This document shows positions 23,815 through 32,523 of a stretch of DNA of 64,000 bases, piece by piece. Positions within the stretch are counted from its first letter, which is position 1, and the number at the start of each line of letters is the position of its first letter. Source of the stretch: Lipingzhangella_A rawalii (GTDB lineage Bacteria > Actinomycetota > Actinomycetes > Streptosporangiales > Streptosporangiaceae). A program made the position numbers and the translations under genes. The notes beneath the pieces are model-generated. The model had not been told where the DNA came from, made no database searches, and saw nothing but the letters and a program-made list of their open reading frames with translations. The stretch spans positions 496,001 to 560,000 of the forward strand of contig NZ_JAVLVT010000003.1 of NCBI RefSeq assembly GCF_031628175.1. The letters run 5' to 3'.

Positions 23815-25134
23815 GTGCGGTACTCCAGTCTCGACACCGCCCTCCCAGCCGGGGTCGACCACCACTCCCACGCCCGAACCCTGTATCGGGTTCACGAAGC
23901 GGTCCTGGCCGGACAACATCCGCCCGTACGGCCGCGGGAGGTGATCGCGGAATCCTGGCATCGGGTCCGCAGTCAGGTGGATCCGGACCGGGGGCGTCCC
24001 CCGCGCATCCTGGAGGGGGCACAGCTCGATCGGCTACGTACCGAGTCACCGCTGGCCGAGCTGCTCCCGATGCTGTCCCAGGCTCTGGTCACGGTCGCCG
24101 AGGACGCCCGCCACGTCCTGCTGGTCACCGATCCTCGGGGGCGGATCCTGTGGCGGGACGGACCGGCACCGATGCGCCGTCTGGCCGACGGTGCCGGGCT
24201 CGTGGAGGGAGCCGGTTGGGATGAGGCCACCGTCGGTACGAACGCGATCGGAACCGCGCTGGTCCTCGGCGAGCCCACACAGGTGTACTCGGCCGAGCAC
24301 TTCGCGCGAAATCTGCACCAACTCACCTGTGCCTGCGCGCCTGTGGTGGATCCCCGGGATGGGAGTCTGCTGGGGGCGATCGACGTGACCGGGCCCGCCA
24401 GCAGCGCCCACCCCACCACACTCGCTCTCGTCCACAGTGTGGCCCAACTGGCCCAGGCACAGCTGCGGGGGCACCACCACGCCCATCTGGAGCGGCTGCG
24501 GGCGAGCGCGGCTCCGGTTCTGGCCCGGTTGACCGGGAAGGCTCTGGTGGTGGATCGGCAGGGCTGGACGGCAGCCGCGCAACACCTGGCACCGGTACGG
24601 CGTCTGATGCTGCCCCGGGAACTGGAGGCGGGCACGGTGTGGTTGGGGGAGCTGGGCCTGTGCAGTGTGGAACCGCTGCCGGGAGGATGGCTAATTCGCC
24701 CCGGCGGCGGGGAGGTTCCGGGCAGGACCCATGTTCGGCTTGACCTCTCGGGTGCGCAGGCCCACCTGGTGGTGACGGGACCCAGCGGCCAACGGTCCCA
24801 CCCGCTGAGTCTGCGGCACGCGGAGTTGCTGTTGCTCCTGAGCCGTCATCCGGACGGCTGTAGTGCCGCGCAGCTGGCCCGCGCGCTGTTCGGTGACCCC
24901 AGCCGAGCAGTGACGGTGCGCGCCGAACTGGCCCGCTTGCGTCGCCAGGTGGGGGCCATCGTTGCCAGCCGCCCCTACCGCTGTGCCCCGGGGGTGAATC
25001 TGGAGGCGTGTCTGCCTACGGACGCGGCGAGTCTGCTGCCGGGATCCACGGCTCCGGGGGTGCGCCGGATCCGTCGCGATCTGATGTGCGGGGAGACGGG
25101 CGTGGCCGGTGCTGAGCCCGCCACCGGGAGGTGA
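23815..25134 (+). CDS. GAF-domain transcriptional regulator (AcoR-like, without AAA+ domain)
   Basis: A 439-residue protein. Residues about 30-230 match the N-terminal sensory region of AcoR-type regulators (REVIAESWHRV, a GAF domain with GAGWDEATVGTNAIGTAL, then HLTCACAPVVDP-like CACAPVVDPRDG). The sigma-54 AAA+ domain of AcoR is absent, as in actinobacterial members. The C-terminal part (SLRHAELLLLLSRHPDG, LARLRRQVG) looks like a winged helix. Such regulators usually sit near aldehyde dehydrogenase or alcohol catabolism genes; none is adjacent here. The GTG at 23815 is chosen because of GGAGG five bases upstream. Confidence 0.78.
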   Translation: MRYSSLDTALPAGVDHHSHARTLYRVHEAVLAGQHPPVRPREVIAESWHRVRSQVDPDRGRPPRILEGAQLDRLRTESPLAELLPMLSQALVTVAEDARHVLLVTDPRGRILWRDGPAPMRRLADGAGLVEGAGWDEATVGTNAIGTALVLGEPTQVYSAEHFARNLHQLTCACAPVVDPRDGSLLGAIDVTGPASSAHPTTLALVHSVAQLAQAQLRGHHHAHLERLRASAAPVLARLTGKALVVDRQGWTAAAQHLAPVRRLMLPRELEAGTVWLGELGLCSVEPLPGGWLIRPGGGEVPGRTHVRLDLSGAQAHLVVTGPSGQRSHPLSLRHAELLLLLSRHPDGCSAAQLARALFGDPSRAVTVRAELARLRRQVGAIVASRPYRCAPGVNLEACLPTDAASLLPGSTAPGVRRIRRDLMCGETGVAGAEPATGR

Positions 25135-25181
25135 CGGGCTGTGCCTTCGGCGCGGCAACGGATGCGAGGTCCGTGCGGGTG

Positions 25182-25910
25182 TTAGTTCTCCTGGGCGCGT
25201 AGGCCCTCGCTGATGCGTTCGGCGGCGGAGAGGACGGCCTGAGCATGGAGTCGCCCGGGGGACCGGGTGAGCCGTTCGATTGGACCGGACACTGAGACGG
25301 CCGCCACCACGCGTCCGCCCGGCCCGTTCACTGCCGCGGACGTGGAGGCGACACCCTGTTCCCGTTCGCCCACGCTCTGGGCCCAGCGCCGGCGGCGCAC
25401 CTGTGCGAGCGTGGTGGCGCTGAAGTGCGCACTCTGGAGTCCGGCCCGGATCAGATCCGCATCCTCCCAGGCCAACAGGATCTGGGCCGCGGAGCCGGCG
25501 GTCATGGGCAGTTCGCTGCCCACCGGAACCGTGTCCCGCAGGCCACTGGCCCGTTCTGCCGCGGCCACACAGACACGCACATCACCTTTGCGCCGGTACA
25601 GCTGAGTGCTCTCCCCGGTGAGGTCGCGCAATTGGACGAGGACCGGCTGTGCGATCGCCAGCAGCCGGTCGTCTCCGGTGGCGATGGAGAGTTCCCCCAG
25701 GCGTGGCCCCAGGACGAACCGGCCCTGGGCATCTCGGGTCACCATGCGGTGTCGTTCCAGGGCGACCGCGAGTCGATGAGCCGTTGGGCGGGCGAGTCCG
25801 GTGAGCCGGACCAGCTGTGCCAGCGAGGCGGGACCCGATTCCAGCGCATCGAGCACCCACATTGTCTTGTCCAGCACACCGACACCACTGGATGGGCTAG
25901 AGTTGTCCAT
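25182..25910 (-). CDS. ndgR: IclR-family regulator NdgR
   Basis: A 242-residue IclR protein: N-terminal winged helix (LAQLVRLTGLARPTAHRLAVAL) and C-terminal effector domain (LYRRKGDVRVCVAAAE, SGLRDTVPVG, VSVSGPIERLTRSPGRLHAQ). It closely follows Streptomyces NdgR, which controls leucine and other amino-acid biosynthesis genes and is divergent from leuCD in the same way. The ATG at 25910 starts MDNSS as in NdgR. It has no Shine-Dalgarno and a CACTAT hexamer (25923-25918 region) just upstream, so the transcript may be leaderless. Confidence 0.9.
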   Translation of the reverse strand: MDNSSPSSGVGVLDKTMWVLDALESGPASLAQLVRLTGLARPTAHRLAVALERHRMVTRDAQGRFVLGPRLGELSIATGDDRLLAIAQPVLVQLRDLTGESTQLYRRKGDVRVCVAAAERASGLRDTVPVGSELPMTAGSAAQILLAWEDADLIRAGLQSAHFSATTLAQVRRRRWAQSVGEREQGVASTSAAVNGPGGRVVAAVSVSGPIERLTRSPGRLHAQAVLSAAERISEGLRAQEN

Positions 25911-25912
25911 AA

Positions 25913-25932
25913 TTTGATAGTGCCGTCTCAAA
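25913..25932. promoter_or_regulatory. Candidate NdgR operator in the ndgR-leuC intergenic region
   Basis: An inverted repeat TTTGA-N10-TCAAA sits in an AT-rich patch of the 55-base divergent region. It overlaps the expected ndgR promoter and lies about 35-50 bases upstream of the leuC start. Autoregulation plus control of leuCD is inferred from position. Confidence 0.45.
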
Positions 25933-25965
25933 CTCTGGTACGCAACTAGGAGGAAGGGGGCCGCT

Positions 25966-27363
25966 ATGGCCCGAACGATGGCGGAGAAGGTCTGGGCGGA
26001 ACACGTGGTCCGTCAGGCCTCCGGCGAGCCGGACCTGCTCTACATCGACCTGCACCTGGTGCACGAGGTCACCAGCCCCCAGGCGTTCGAGGGCCTCCGC
26101 CTCGCCGGCCGGCCCGTCCGCCGCCCCGATCTGACCCTGGCGACCGAGGACCACAACGTTCCGACCGAGAACACCCTGATGCCGATCGCGGACCCCGTCT
26201 CCCGGACCCAGGTGGAGACCCTGCGGAAGAACGCCTCGGACTTCGGGATCCGCCTGCACCGGATGGGCGACATCGAACAGGGCATCGTGCACGTGGTGGG
26301 GCCGCAGCTGGGGCTGACCCAGCCCGGGATGACGGTGGTCTGCGGGGACAGTCACACTAGTACCCACGGTGCCTTCGGAGCCTTGGCCTTCGGTATCGGT
26401 ACCAGCCAGGTCGAGCATGTGCTGGCCACCCAGACACTGCCGATGGCGCCGTTCAAGACCATGGCCGTAACCGTGAACGGCACCCTGCCCCAGGGAGTGA
26501 CCGCGAAGGACATCATCCTCGCCGTGATCGCGCGCATCGGAACGGGGGGCGGTCAGGGCTACGTCATCGAGTACCGCGGCGAGGCCATCCGGCAGCTGTC
26601 CATGGAAGCGCGGATGACCATCTGCAACATGTCCATCGAGGCGGGTGCCCGCGCCGGCATGATCGCCGCGGATGAGACCACCTTCGACTATCTGCGTGGG
26701 CGTCCGCACGCACCGCAGGGCAAGGACTGGGACGCCGCCGTGGAGCACTGGCGCAGCCTCTGCACCGACGACGGCGCCGAGTTCGACCACGAGGTGGTGC
26801 TGGACGCCAGCGAACTGAGCCCGTTCGTCACCTGGGGCACCAACCCCGGGCAGGGGGCCCCACTGCACGCCACGGTGCCGGACCCCAGCGAGATGAGTGA
26901 CGCCACCGAACGTGCCGCGGCCGAGAAGGCACTGGAGTACATGGACCTCACCCCCGGTACGCCGTTGCGTCAGGTTCGGGTGGACACCGTCTTCCTCGGA
27001 TCCTGCACCAACGGCCGGATCGAGGACCTGCGGGCCGCGGCCGAGGTCCTGCGCGGGCGCAGGGTCGCCGACGGCGTACGCATGCTCGTGGTGCCCGGAT
27101 CGATGCGGGTGAAGGAGCAGGCACACGCCGAGGGCCTGGCCGAGGTGTTCGAAGCCGCCGGCGCCGAGTGGCGGGAGGCCGGCTGCTCGATGTGCCTGGG
27201 AATGAACCCGGACCAGCTTCAGCCCGGCGAACGCAGCGCCTCCACCTCCAACCGCAACTTCGAGGGGCGCCAGGGCAAGGGCGGACGAACCCACCTGGTC
27301 TCGCCCCTGGTCGCCGCCGCCACCGCACTCACCGGAACACTGTCCTCCCCCGCGGACCTGTGA
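25966..27363 (+). CDS. leuC: 3-isopropylmalate dehydratase large subunit
   Basis: A 465-residue aconitase-family protein, normal length for LeuC. It isomerises 2- to 3-isopropylmalate in leucine synthesis. The [4Fe-4S] cysteines are Cys347 (GSCTNGRIEDL), Cys407 and Cys410 (CSMCLGMNPD). VCGDSHTSTHGAFG and the N-terminal DLHLVHEVTSPQAF are also present. AGGAGG about 12 bases upstream supports the ATG at 25966. It forms an operon with leuD. Confidence 0.97.
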   Translation: MARTMAEKVWAEHVVRQASGEPDLLYIDLHLVHEVTSPQAFEGLRLAGRPVRRPDLTLATEDHNVPTENTLMPIADPVSRTQVETLRKNASDFGIRLHRMGDIEQGIVHVVGPQLGLTQPGMTVVCGDSHTSTHGAFGALAFGIGTSQVEHVLATQTLPMAPFKTMAVTVNGTLPQGVTAKDIILAVIARIGTGGGQGYVIEYRGEAIRQLSMEARMTICNMSIEAGARAGMIAADETTFDYLRGRPHAPQGKDWDAAVEHWRSLCTDDGAEFDHEVVLDASELSPFVTWGTNPGQGAPLHATVPDPSEMSDATERAAAEKALEYMDLTPGTPLRQVRVDTVFLGSCTNGRIEDLRAAAEVLRGRRVADGVRMLVVPGSMRVKEQAHAEGLAEVFEAAGAEWREAGCSMCLGMNPDQLQPGERSASTSNRNFEGRQGKGGRTHLVSPLVAAATALTGTLSSPADL

Positions 27364-27417
27364 GTCCCGGAGACACCCCGAGTTCGGTAGTACTCGACCC
27401 TGTCAGGAGCAGACCCC

Positions 27418-28008
27418 ATGGAGAAGTTCACCGTACACACCGGACGGGCTGTACCGCTGCGGTACAGCAATGTCGACACGGACCAGATCATCCCCGCGGT
27501 CTACCTCAAACGTGTCGCCCGCACCGGTTTCGAGGACGGCCTGTTCGCCAGCTGGCGCGCCAGCGATCCGGACTTCGTCCTGGACCGCCCCGAGCACGCC
27601 GGAGCCACCATCCTGATCGCCGGGCCGGACTTCGGCACGGGCTCCTCCCGAGAGCACGCCGTGTGGGCCCTCCAGGATCATGGGTTCCGGGTCGTGCTGG
27701 CTCCCCGCTTCGGGGACATCTTCCGCGGCAACGCACTCAAGGGTGGACTGTTGGCGGTCCTGTTGGAACAGCGGACCATCGAGCGGCTGTGGGAGCTGGT
27801 CGAGGCCGATCCGAGCGTGGAGATCACCGTTGATCTCGTGGAGCGTGAGGTGCGTGCCCCCGGTATCACCGAGAGCTTCGAGCTGGACGACTACACCCGG
27901 TGGCGGCTGCTGGAAGGGCTCGACGACATCGCCCTGACCCTGCGGCACTCCGAGACAATCACGGATTTCGAAACGCGACGGCACCGTTGGCTTCCCGTTA
28001 CACAGTGA
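27418..28008 (+). CDS. leuD: 3-isopropylmalate dehydratase small subunit
   Basis: A 196-residue swivelling-domain subunit. It contains the hallmark NVDTDQIIPAVYLKR and FGTGSSREHAVWAL, which form part of the substrate site with LeuC. The start at 27418 lies 54 bases after leuC, and the pair is expected to be cotranscribed under NdgR. Confidence 0.96.
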   Translation: MEKFTVHTGRAVPLRYSNVDTDQIIPAVYLKRVARTGFEDGLFASWRASDPDFVLDRPEHAGATILIAGPDFGTGSSREHAVWALQDHGFRVVLAPRFGDIFRGNALKGGLLAVLLEQRTIERLWELVEADPSVEITVDLVEREVRAPGITESFELDDYTRWRLLEGLDDIALTLRHSETITDFETRRHRWLPVTQ

Positions 28009-28345
28009 GGCGTGGGAAGTAGTCCGCGGGGCCGTCAAGAGCCCGGAAGACCGTCCGCACAAAGAATTTTACCTTAATTTGGTGAAGCCGCTCTGGCGGG
28101 AGGCTGGACAGTCCTGGGTGACGCCGACCGATGCCCGGAATCCCGCAATTCGCGGGCTTTTGGCGTTCCCGAAGTCGGTCAAATGGGACTTCGGTCCTGG
28201 TGCCCTATGGGCCGATCGTGGGCTGATAGGCCCGACCAGGCAGGGTGTTGGGCCTTCGACACGCTGGTTTTGGCGGGCTCGGTTGTTGTGTCCCGACCCT
28301 CGCTTCCCCTAATTTCGACCGAGCAAGGGGGAACCGGAGGAAGCA
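28009..28345. other. Intergenic region between leuD and the HU gene, no gene seen
   Basis: 337 bases. A short hairpin (CCCGC / GCGGG around 28142-28156) followed by CTTTT may terminate leuCD. The remainder should hold the HU promoter. CGGAGGA at 28336-28342 is the HU ribosome binding site. No conserved reading frame or RNA was recognised. Confidence 0.5.
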
Positions 28346-28624
28346 ATGAATAAGCGTGACCTGATTGACGCGATCTCCGACCGGATGGGGGACAAGAAGA
28401 CCGCCACCGAGGCAGTCAATGCCGTGTTGGAGACGATCCAGAAGACCGTCGCCTCTGGCGACAAGGTAGCCATCACCGGCTTTGGAGTCTTCGAGAAGTC
28501 CGAGCGGGCGGCGCGGACCGCGCGTAACCCCGCCACGGGCGATGCGATCTCGGTTCCGGCCAGCTTCGTGCCGAAGTTCCGGGCCGGGGCCGACTTCAAG
28601 GCTCTGGTGAACGGCGAGAAGTAG
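28346..28624 (+). CDS. HU-family nucleoid DNA-binding protein
   Basis: A 92-residue HU protein: NKRDLIDAISDRMG at the N-terminus and GFGVFEKSERAARTARNP with the DNA-intercalating arm (residues about 45-75, GDAISVPAS). It lacks the long Lys/Ala-rich tail of the HupS/Hlp type, so it is the short HupA-like form. It bends and compacts DNA. A 15-bp hairpin follows the stop by 8 bases. Confidence 0.95.
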   Translation: MNKRDLIDAISDRMGDKKTATEAVNAVLETIQKTVASGDKVAITGFGVFEKSERAARTARNPATGDAISVPASFVPKFRAGADFKALVNGEK

Positions 28625-28632
28625 CACGCGCG

Positions 28633-28666
28633 ACTACCCGGGCCCGGATCACCGGGCCCGGGTAGT
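28633..28666. terminator. Bidirectional terminator overlapping the cofC stop codon
   Basis: A perfect 15-bp stem (ACTACCCGGGCCCGG and its complement) with a 4-base loop ATCA. The stop codon of the convergent cofC gene (28649-28651) lies in the loop, so the 3' half of the hairpin is coding for cofC. Confidence 0.85.
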
Positions 28667-29356
28667 TCCGTCCGGTCCAAGCATCAGGTGCGGGGCGAGA
28701 TCGGCCAGCAGCGCGCCGGTGACCGGCCCCAGCCCCAGCGCGGCGGCGGCGCGCAGATCCGCCGGGGTGTCGACATCCCGCCGCACACTGTCCACCCCCC
28801 TCAGGTCCAACTCCACCACGTCCTGCCCGCGGTGGCGTGCCCGTGAGGAGCCGCCGAACGCCGGGGTGAAGCCCCCCGAATCGACGTCCCGGACGGCGTA
28901 CAGGGTCGTACCGACCGCAGCGGCGTCGGCGAGGAACGAGCGGGGCGCACGGTTCGCGGCGGCCAGCACCCGGGCCAGTTCCTCGGGTCGGAGTGCCGGA
29001 AGGTCCGCCGAGAGTGCCGCCACCCCCAGGCCCGGATCCTGTCGGGACGCGATGGTCGCCCCGTGCCGCAGTGCGGGGTTCAGCCCGGCGTCGGGGACGT
29101 CGTCGGTGATCATCAGTGCCCGCTCGGCCCGCGGCAGTTCCCGTAGGGCAGTGGCGGCGTGGTGGTCATCGGTGACGACGACCACGCGTTGCACGGCGCG
29201 GCAGGCGAGTGTCGCCCGGACCGCGTCCAGACACACGGCCAGTGCCAGCTCCCAGCGTCGGTTCCCGGCCAGCCCGGCCAGGCGGGACTTCGCCCGGTGC
29301 AGTCGCTTGACCGGAATCACCACGGACCAGCTCGGTGGTCCATCCACACTGGACAT
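28649..29356 (-). CDS. cofC: Phosphoenolpyruvate/2-phospho-L-lactate guanylyltransferase (CofC/FbiD)
   Basis: A 235-residue nucleotidyltransferase. VVIPVKRLHRAKSRLAG at the N-terminus is the CofC signature. LGVAALSADLPALRPEEL and a C-terminal RRDVDTPADLRAA bind nucleotide and metal. It makes the GTP-activated precursor of coenzyme F420 (phosphoenolpyruvyl-GPP in actinobacteria). The ATG at 29356 is chosen over 29398 because GGGAG lies 4 bases upstream of it. F420 fits the LLM-class oxidoreductase elsewhere in the window. Confidence 0.9.
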   Translation of the reverse strand: MSSVDGPPSWSVVIPVKRLHRAKSRLAGLAGNRRWELALAVCLDAVRATLACRAVQRVVVVTDDHHAATALRELPRAERALMITDDVPDAGLNPALRHGATIASRQDPGLGVAALSADLPALRPEELARVLAAANRAPRSFLADAAAVGTTLYAVRDVDSGGFTPAFGGSSRARHRGQDVVELDLRGVDSVRRDVDTPADLRAAAALGLGPVTGALLADLAPHLMLGPDGTTRAR

Positions 29357-29564
29357 GAATCTCCCGGCAGGGCTGGGTACGGTGGTCACCTTGGTCACCT
29401 TCCGAGGTTAGACGTCCCACGACACACACCGTCGCTCCACGACGTCGGGCCCCAGCACAGACCTGCGCGTACGCAGGGACGGGCACGGTCCTAGGCTGGA
29501 GGTCCGGCGGATTTCCCGGACCTGGGACACTCGTCAGACACGCTCCAAGCCGAAGGAGGGCACG

Positions 29565-30443
29565 GTGAGCCAACGGGAGTCACGGTGGCTGCGCATGCTG
29601 ACCGTCGCGATCGTGCGACCGACCATGGCCACACTGACCAGGAAGCAGTGGCGTGGCCAGGAGAACATCCCGCGCAGCGGCGGCATGATTCTCGCTGCCA
29701 ATCACCTGTCCATGACCGACCCCCTGACCATCTCCCACTACCTGTACGTGGGAGGGGGGCGTTGGCCCACCTTCATGGCCAAGGACGGCGTGTTCCGGAT
29801 CCCCGTGCTCGGTCGGGCGATCCGCGCCCTGGGCCAGATCCCGGTCTATCGCGGTCGCAACGACGCCGGAGTTGCGCTCGTCGAGGCGGAGAAGGCACTG
29901 CGGGAGGATGAGGCCGCGGTCATCGTCTACCCGGAGGGCACCTGCACCCGGGACCCCGACCTGTGGCCGATGGTCGCCAAGACCGGAGTTGCGCGTCTCG
30001 CCCTACGGTGCGGCGTTCCGGTTGTTCCCCTGGCGCACTGGGGAGAACAGCACATCCTGCCCTACGGCACCAAGCGGCTACGCCTGCTGCCGCGGAAGAA
30101 GGTCCAGCTGGTTGCGGGCCCGCCCGTCGACCTGTCCGCCTACGCGGACCAGCCGCTGACCTCCGCCACGTTGGAGGCCGCCACCGCCGAGGTCATGCGT
30201 GCCATCACCGAGCTCCAGGCCGGGATCCGCGGCGAGGAGCCGCCAGCTGTGCCCTACGACCCGGCCGAAGCGCGCCGGCAACGTTTCGCGGGCGCGGACA
30301 CGCAGCAGCTCGGGTCGGAGCAGCCCCTCGGCGAGGAGCAGACCAGCGAACCGGAGCAGGGCGAGAAACCGGAGTCGGCCAGCGCTGCGGATACGCCTTC
30401 GGCCAGCGGTCGCGAGCCGGACACCGGGGACGGACGGGTATGA
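29565..30443 (+). CDS. 1-acylglycerol-3-phosphate O-acyltransferase (PlsC-like)
   Basis: A 292-residue acyltransferase. The catalytic NHLSMTD (His-X4-Asp) and the glycerol-phosphate-binding PEGTCTRD and GVARLALRCGVPVVPLA are present. It transfers the second acyl chain to lysophosphatidate at the membrane. The tail from about residue 225 is acidic, Glu/Gln/Ser-rich and disordered. AAGGAGG lies before the GTG at 29565 and a TAGGCT -10 is at 29492-29497. It overlaps gpsA by ATGA, so phosphatidate synthesis genes are coupled. Confidence 0.9.
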   Translation: MSQRESRWLRMLTVAIVRPTMATLTRKQWRGQENIPRSGGMILAANHLSMTDPLTISHYLYVGGGRWPTFMAKDGVFRIPVLGRAIRALGQIPVYRGRNDAGVALVEAEKALREDEAAVIVYPEGTCTRDPDLWPMVAKTGVARLALRCGVPVVPLAHWGEQHILPYGTKRLRLLPRKKVQLVAGPPVDLSAYADQPLTSATLEAATAEVMRAITELQAGIRGEEPPAVPYDPAEARRQRFAGADTQQLGSEQPLGEEQTSEPEQGEKPESASAADTPSASGREPDTGDGRV

Positions 30444-31453
30444 CCAAGGTAGCGATCCTCGGGGGTGGATCGTGGGGGACGGCCTTCGCCAACGTGGTCG
30501 CCGACGCGGGGCTGGCCACGGTCACGCTGTGGTGCCGGCGCCCGGAGCTCGCCGCGGCGATCAACGACACCCACATCAACCCGGACTATTTCCCGCAGGT
30601 GCAGCTCAATCCCGAGCTCCACGCGACGACCGATCCCGCCCAGGCTCTGGCGGGGGCGGAGTTCGTGGTGTTGGCCGTGCCCTCACAGTCCCTGCGGGAC
30701 AATCTGGATGCCTGGCGGCCGCACATTCCCCCCGACGCGGTCATCGTCAGTCTGATCAAGGGGGTCGAGCTCGGCACGACGCTCCGGATGAGCGAGGTGG
30801 TGCGCTCGGTCCTGAACCATCCCGCGGATCAGGTCGCCGTGGTCTCGGGACCGAATCTGGCCGGTGAGATCGCCGAACGTCAGCCGGCGACCGCCGTCGT
30901 CGCCTGTCCACACGAGGCCACGGCCGTACGGCTTCAGCACATCTGCAAGGCTCCCTACTTTCGTCCCTACACGCACACCGACCTGGTTGGAGCGGAACTC
31001 GGGGGCGCGGTCAAGAACGTGATCGCCCTGGCCGTCGGTGTTGCCGTGGGGCTCGGGTTCGGCGACAACGCCAAGGCCTCCCTCATCACCCGTGGACTTG
31101 CCGAGACCGTGCGGCTGGCCGTGGCACTGGGGGCCGACGAACACACACTCGCCGGCCTCGCGGGCATGGGAGACCTTGTCGCCACCTGTAGCTCCCCGCT
31201 GTCCCGCAACCGCACCTTCGGCGAGAAGCTCGGAAGTGGCATGTCGGTGGCGGACGTCATCGCCGAGACGCGGCAGACCGCCGAAGGTGTGCGCTCCGCC
31301 CGCGCGATCAGTGCACTCGCCCGGGACAACGGGGTGGACATGCCCATCACCGAAACCGTTGTCGCCATGGTTGACGAGGGGCTCCCCCCGGAGGAGGCCC
31401 TGGTGCGGTTCATGTCGCGCAGCGCCAAACCGGAACGGTACGGCGTCGGCTGA
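30440..31453 (+). CDS. gpsA: NAD(P)-dependent glycerol-3-phosphate dehydrogenase
   Basis: A 337-residue GpsA. It has the Rossmann motif GGGSWG (residues 8-13), SGPNLAGEIAERQPAT, the catalytic Lys in GGAVKNVIALAVG and AGMGDLVATCSSPLSRNR. It reduces dihydroxyacetone phosphate to glycerol-3-phosphate for phospholipids, fitting its acyltransferase partner upstream, with which it overlaps by four bases. Confidence 0.96.
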   Translation: MTKVAILGGGSWGTAFANVVADAGLATVTLWCRRPELAAAINDTHINPDYFPQVQLNPELHATTDPAQALAGAEFVVLAVPSQSLRDNLDAWRPHIPPDAVIVSLIKGVELGTTLRMSEVVRSVLNHPADQVAVVSGPNLAGEIAERQPATAVVACPHEATAVRLQHICKAPYFRPYTHTDLVGAELGGAVKNVIALAVGVAVGLGFGDNAKASLITRGLAETVRLAVALGADEHTLAGLAGMGDLVATCSSPLSRNRTFGEKLGSGMSVADVIAETRQTAEGVRSARAISALARDNGVDMPITETVVAMVDEGLPPEEALVRFMSRSAKPERYGVG

Positions 31454-31540
31454 GGACGAGGCATCGGGCAGGGCCGAGCGCCGGTCGTGATTCTGGGTAC
31501 CCTGAACCGCGACCGGACCCCTCACCGGCTGGGAGATGCC

Positions 31541-32341
31541 ATGCACGCACGCCACCGCCCCGCGCCCAGGACCGGGCCCGCCCGGGAGAGCACCCTGCTG
31601 TTCGCCCTACTCCTGGTCACCATGGGTGCGGTGCTGGCGCTGCTGGTGGCGGGCAATCTCGTGCTGGCGGTATCCGACTCCGGCGGGCAGCACGCCCGCG
31701 CCGTGGACAGCGCCGGGGACAACGGTTCCGGACCGAACGATGATCCGAACCCTGCTGAAGCGGACCCAACGGACCGCGACGAGCAGGACGGGACGGAGCC
31801 GGTGCTCGTCGAGGGTCAGGGTAGCGACCGGGTAGAGATCGACCCCTTCACCGGGCTTGGGGTCGCCCATATCACCGGGGACGGCGACATCGCGGTCAGC
31901 GCGCATGCATCCGACGGTGGTCCACCCAGTGTCCTGGTCAGCAGCGACCACACGGGAGAGTTCGACGGTCGGGTGTTGGTGAACACCGTGGGCATCGATC
32001 CGGACATCGCCGAGGTCGAGGTGGAGACCGAGGGTGCCTGGAGCGTAGAGCTGCGGGGGCTTGACGCCGCCGGGGACTGGGACGGCGCGGAGATCTCCGG
32101 CCATGGCCCCGAGGTGCTGGACGCCACAGATCTCGGAGCGGCCGAACTGCACGCCACCCACACGCCCGAGGAGTCCAACCAGTACTTCGGAGTCGTAGCG
32201 GTGTGGGAGGACACCCATCTGGAGGACCTCGTGGTCAACGAGACCGGGGACGTCGACACCTCCGGAGAGCTGCCCTCCGAGGCCCGGCTCGTGGTCGTGG
32301 ACACCGCCATGAGCTCGGCCTGGACACTCCGCCTGGACTGA
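31541..32341 (+). CDS. Membrane-anchored acidic extracytoplasmic protein, unknown
   Basis: A 266-residue protein. One hydrophobic segment (about residues 19-43) follows a basic N-terminus, then a long Asp/Glu/Gly-rich linker (45-95) and a beta-rich domain. The hydrophobic segment lacks a lipobox, so it is an uncleaved anchor or signal peptide. GGGAG six bases before the ATG at 31541 supports the start, and TACCCT at 31497-31502 could be its -10. No family recognised. Confidence 0.65.
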   Translation: MHARHRPAPRTGPARESTLLFALLLVTMGAVLALLVAGNLVLAVSDSGGQHARAVDSAGDNGSGPNDDPNPAEADPTDRDEQDGTEPVLVEGQGSDRVEIDPFTGLGVAHITGDGDIAVSAHASDGGPPSVLVSSDHTGEFDGRVLVNTVGIDPDIAEVEVETEGAWSVELRGLDAAGDWDGAEISGHGPEVLDATDLGAAELHATHTPEESNQYFGVVAVWEDTHLEDLVVNETGDVDTSGELPSEARLVVVDTAMSSAWTLRLD

Positions 32342-32523
32342 GCCCGCGCCCAGCCGTGGACACCCCTGGCGATAGGCTCCGTCCGGAGTGGTCACCGCGG
32401 TGACCTCGTCAACCGTCCCGGTCCCGAGGGTGCACCCCCGGGTGGTGCCCCACCGGACGCCTGGGCGCCGCGTGGGTCCGGTGCACCGAACCTCGGCAGC
32501 GAACAGAAATCGGGGGAACCAGC

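Noticed and set aside
25940..25965. Leader peptide or T-box-type attenuator before leuC
   Set aside because: Only 55 bases separate ndgR and leuC and no Leu-rich short frame or hairpin pair is visible.
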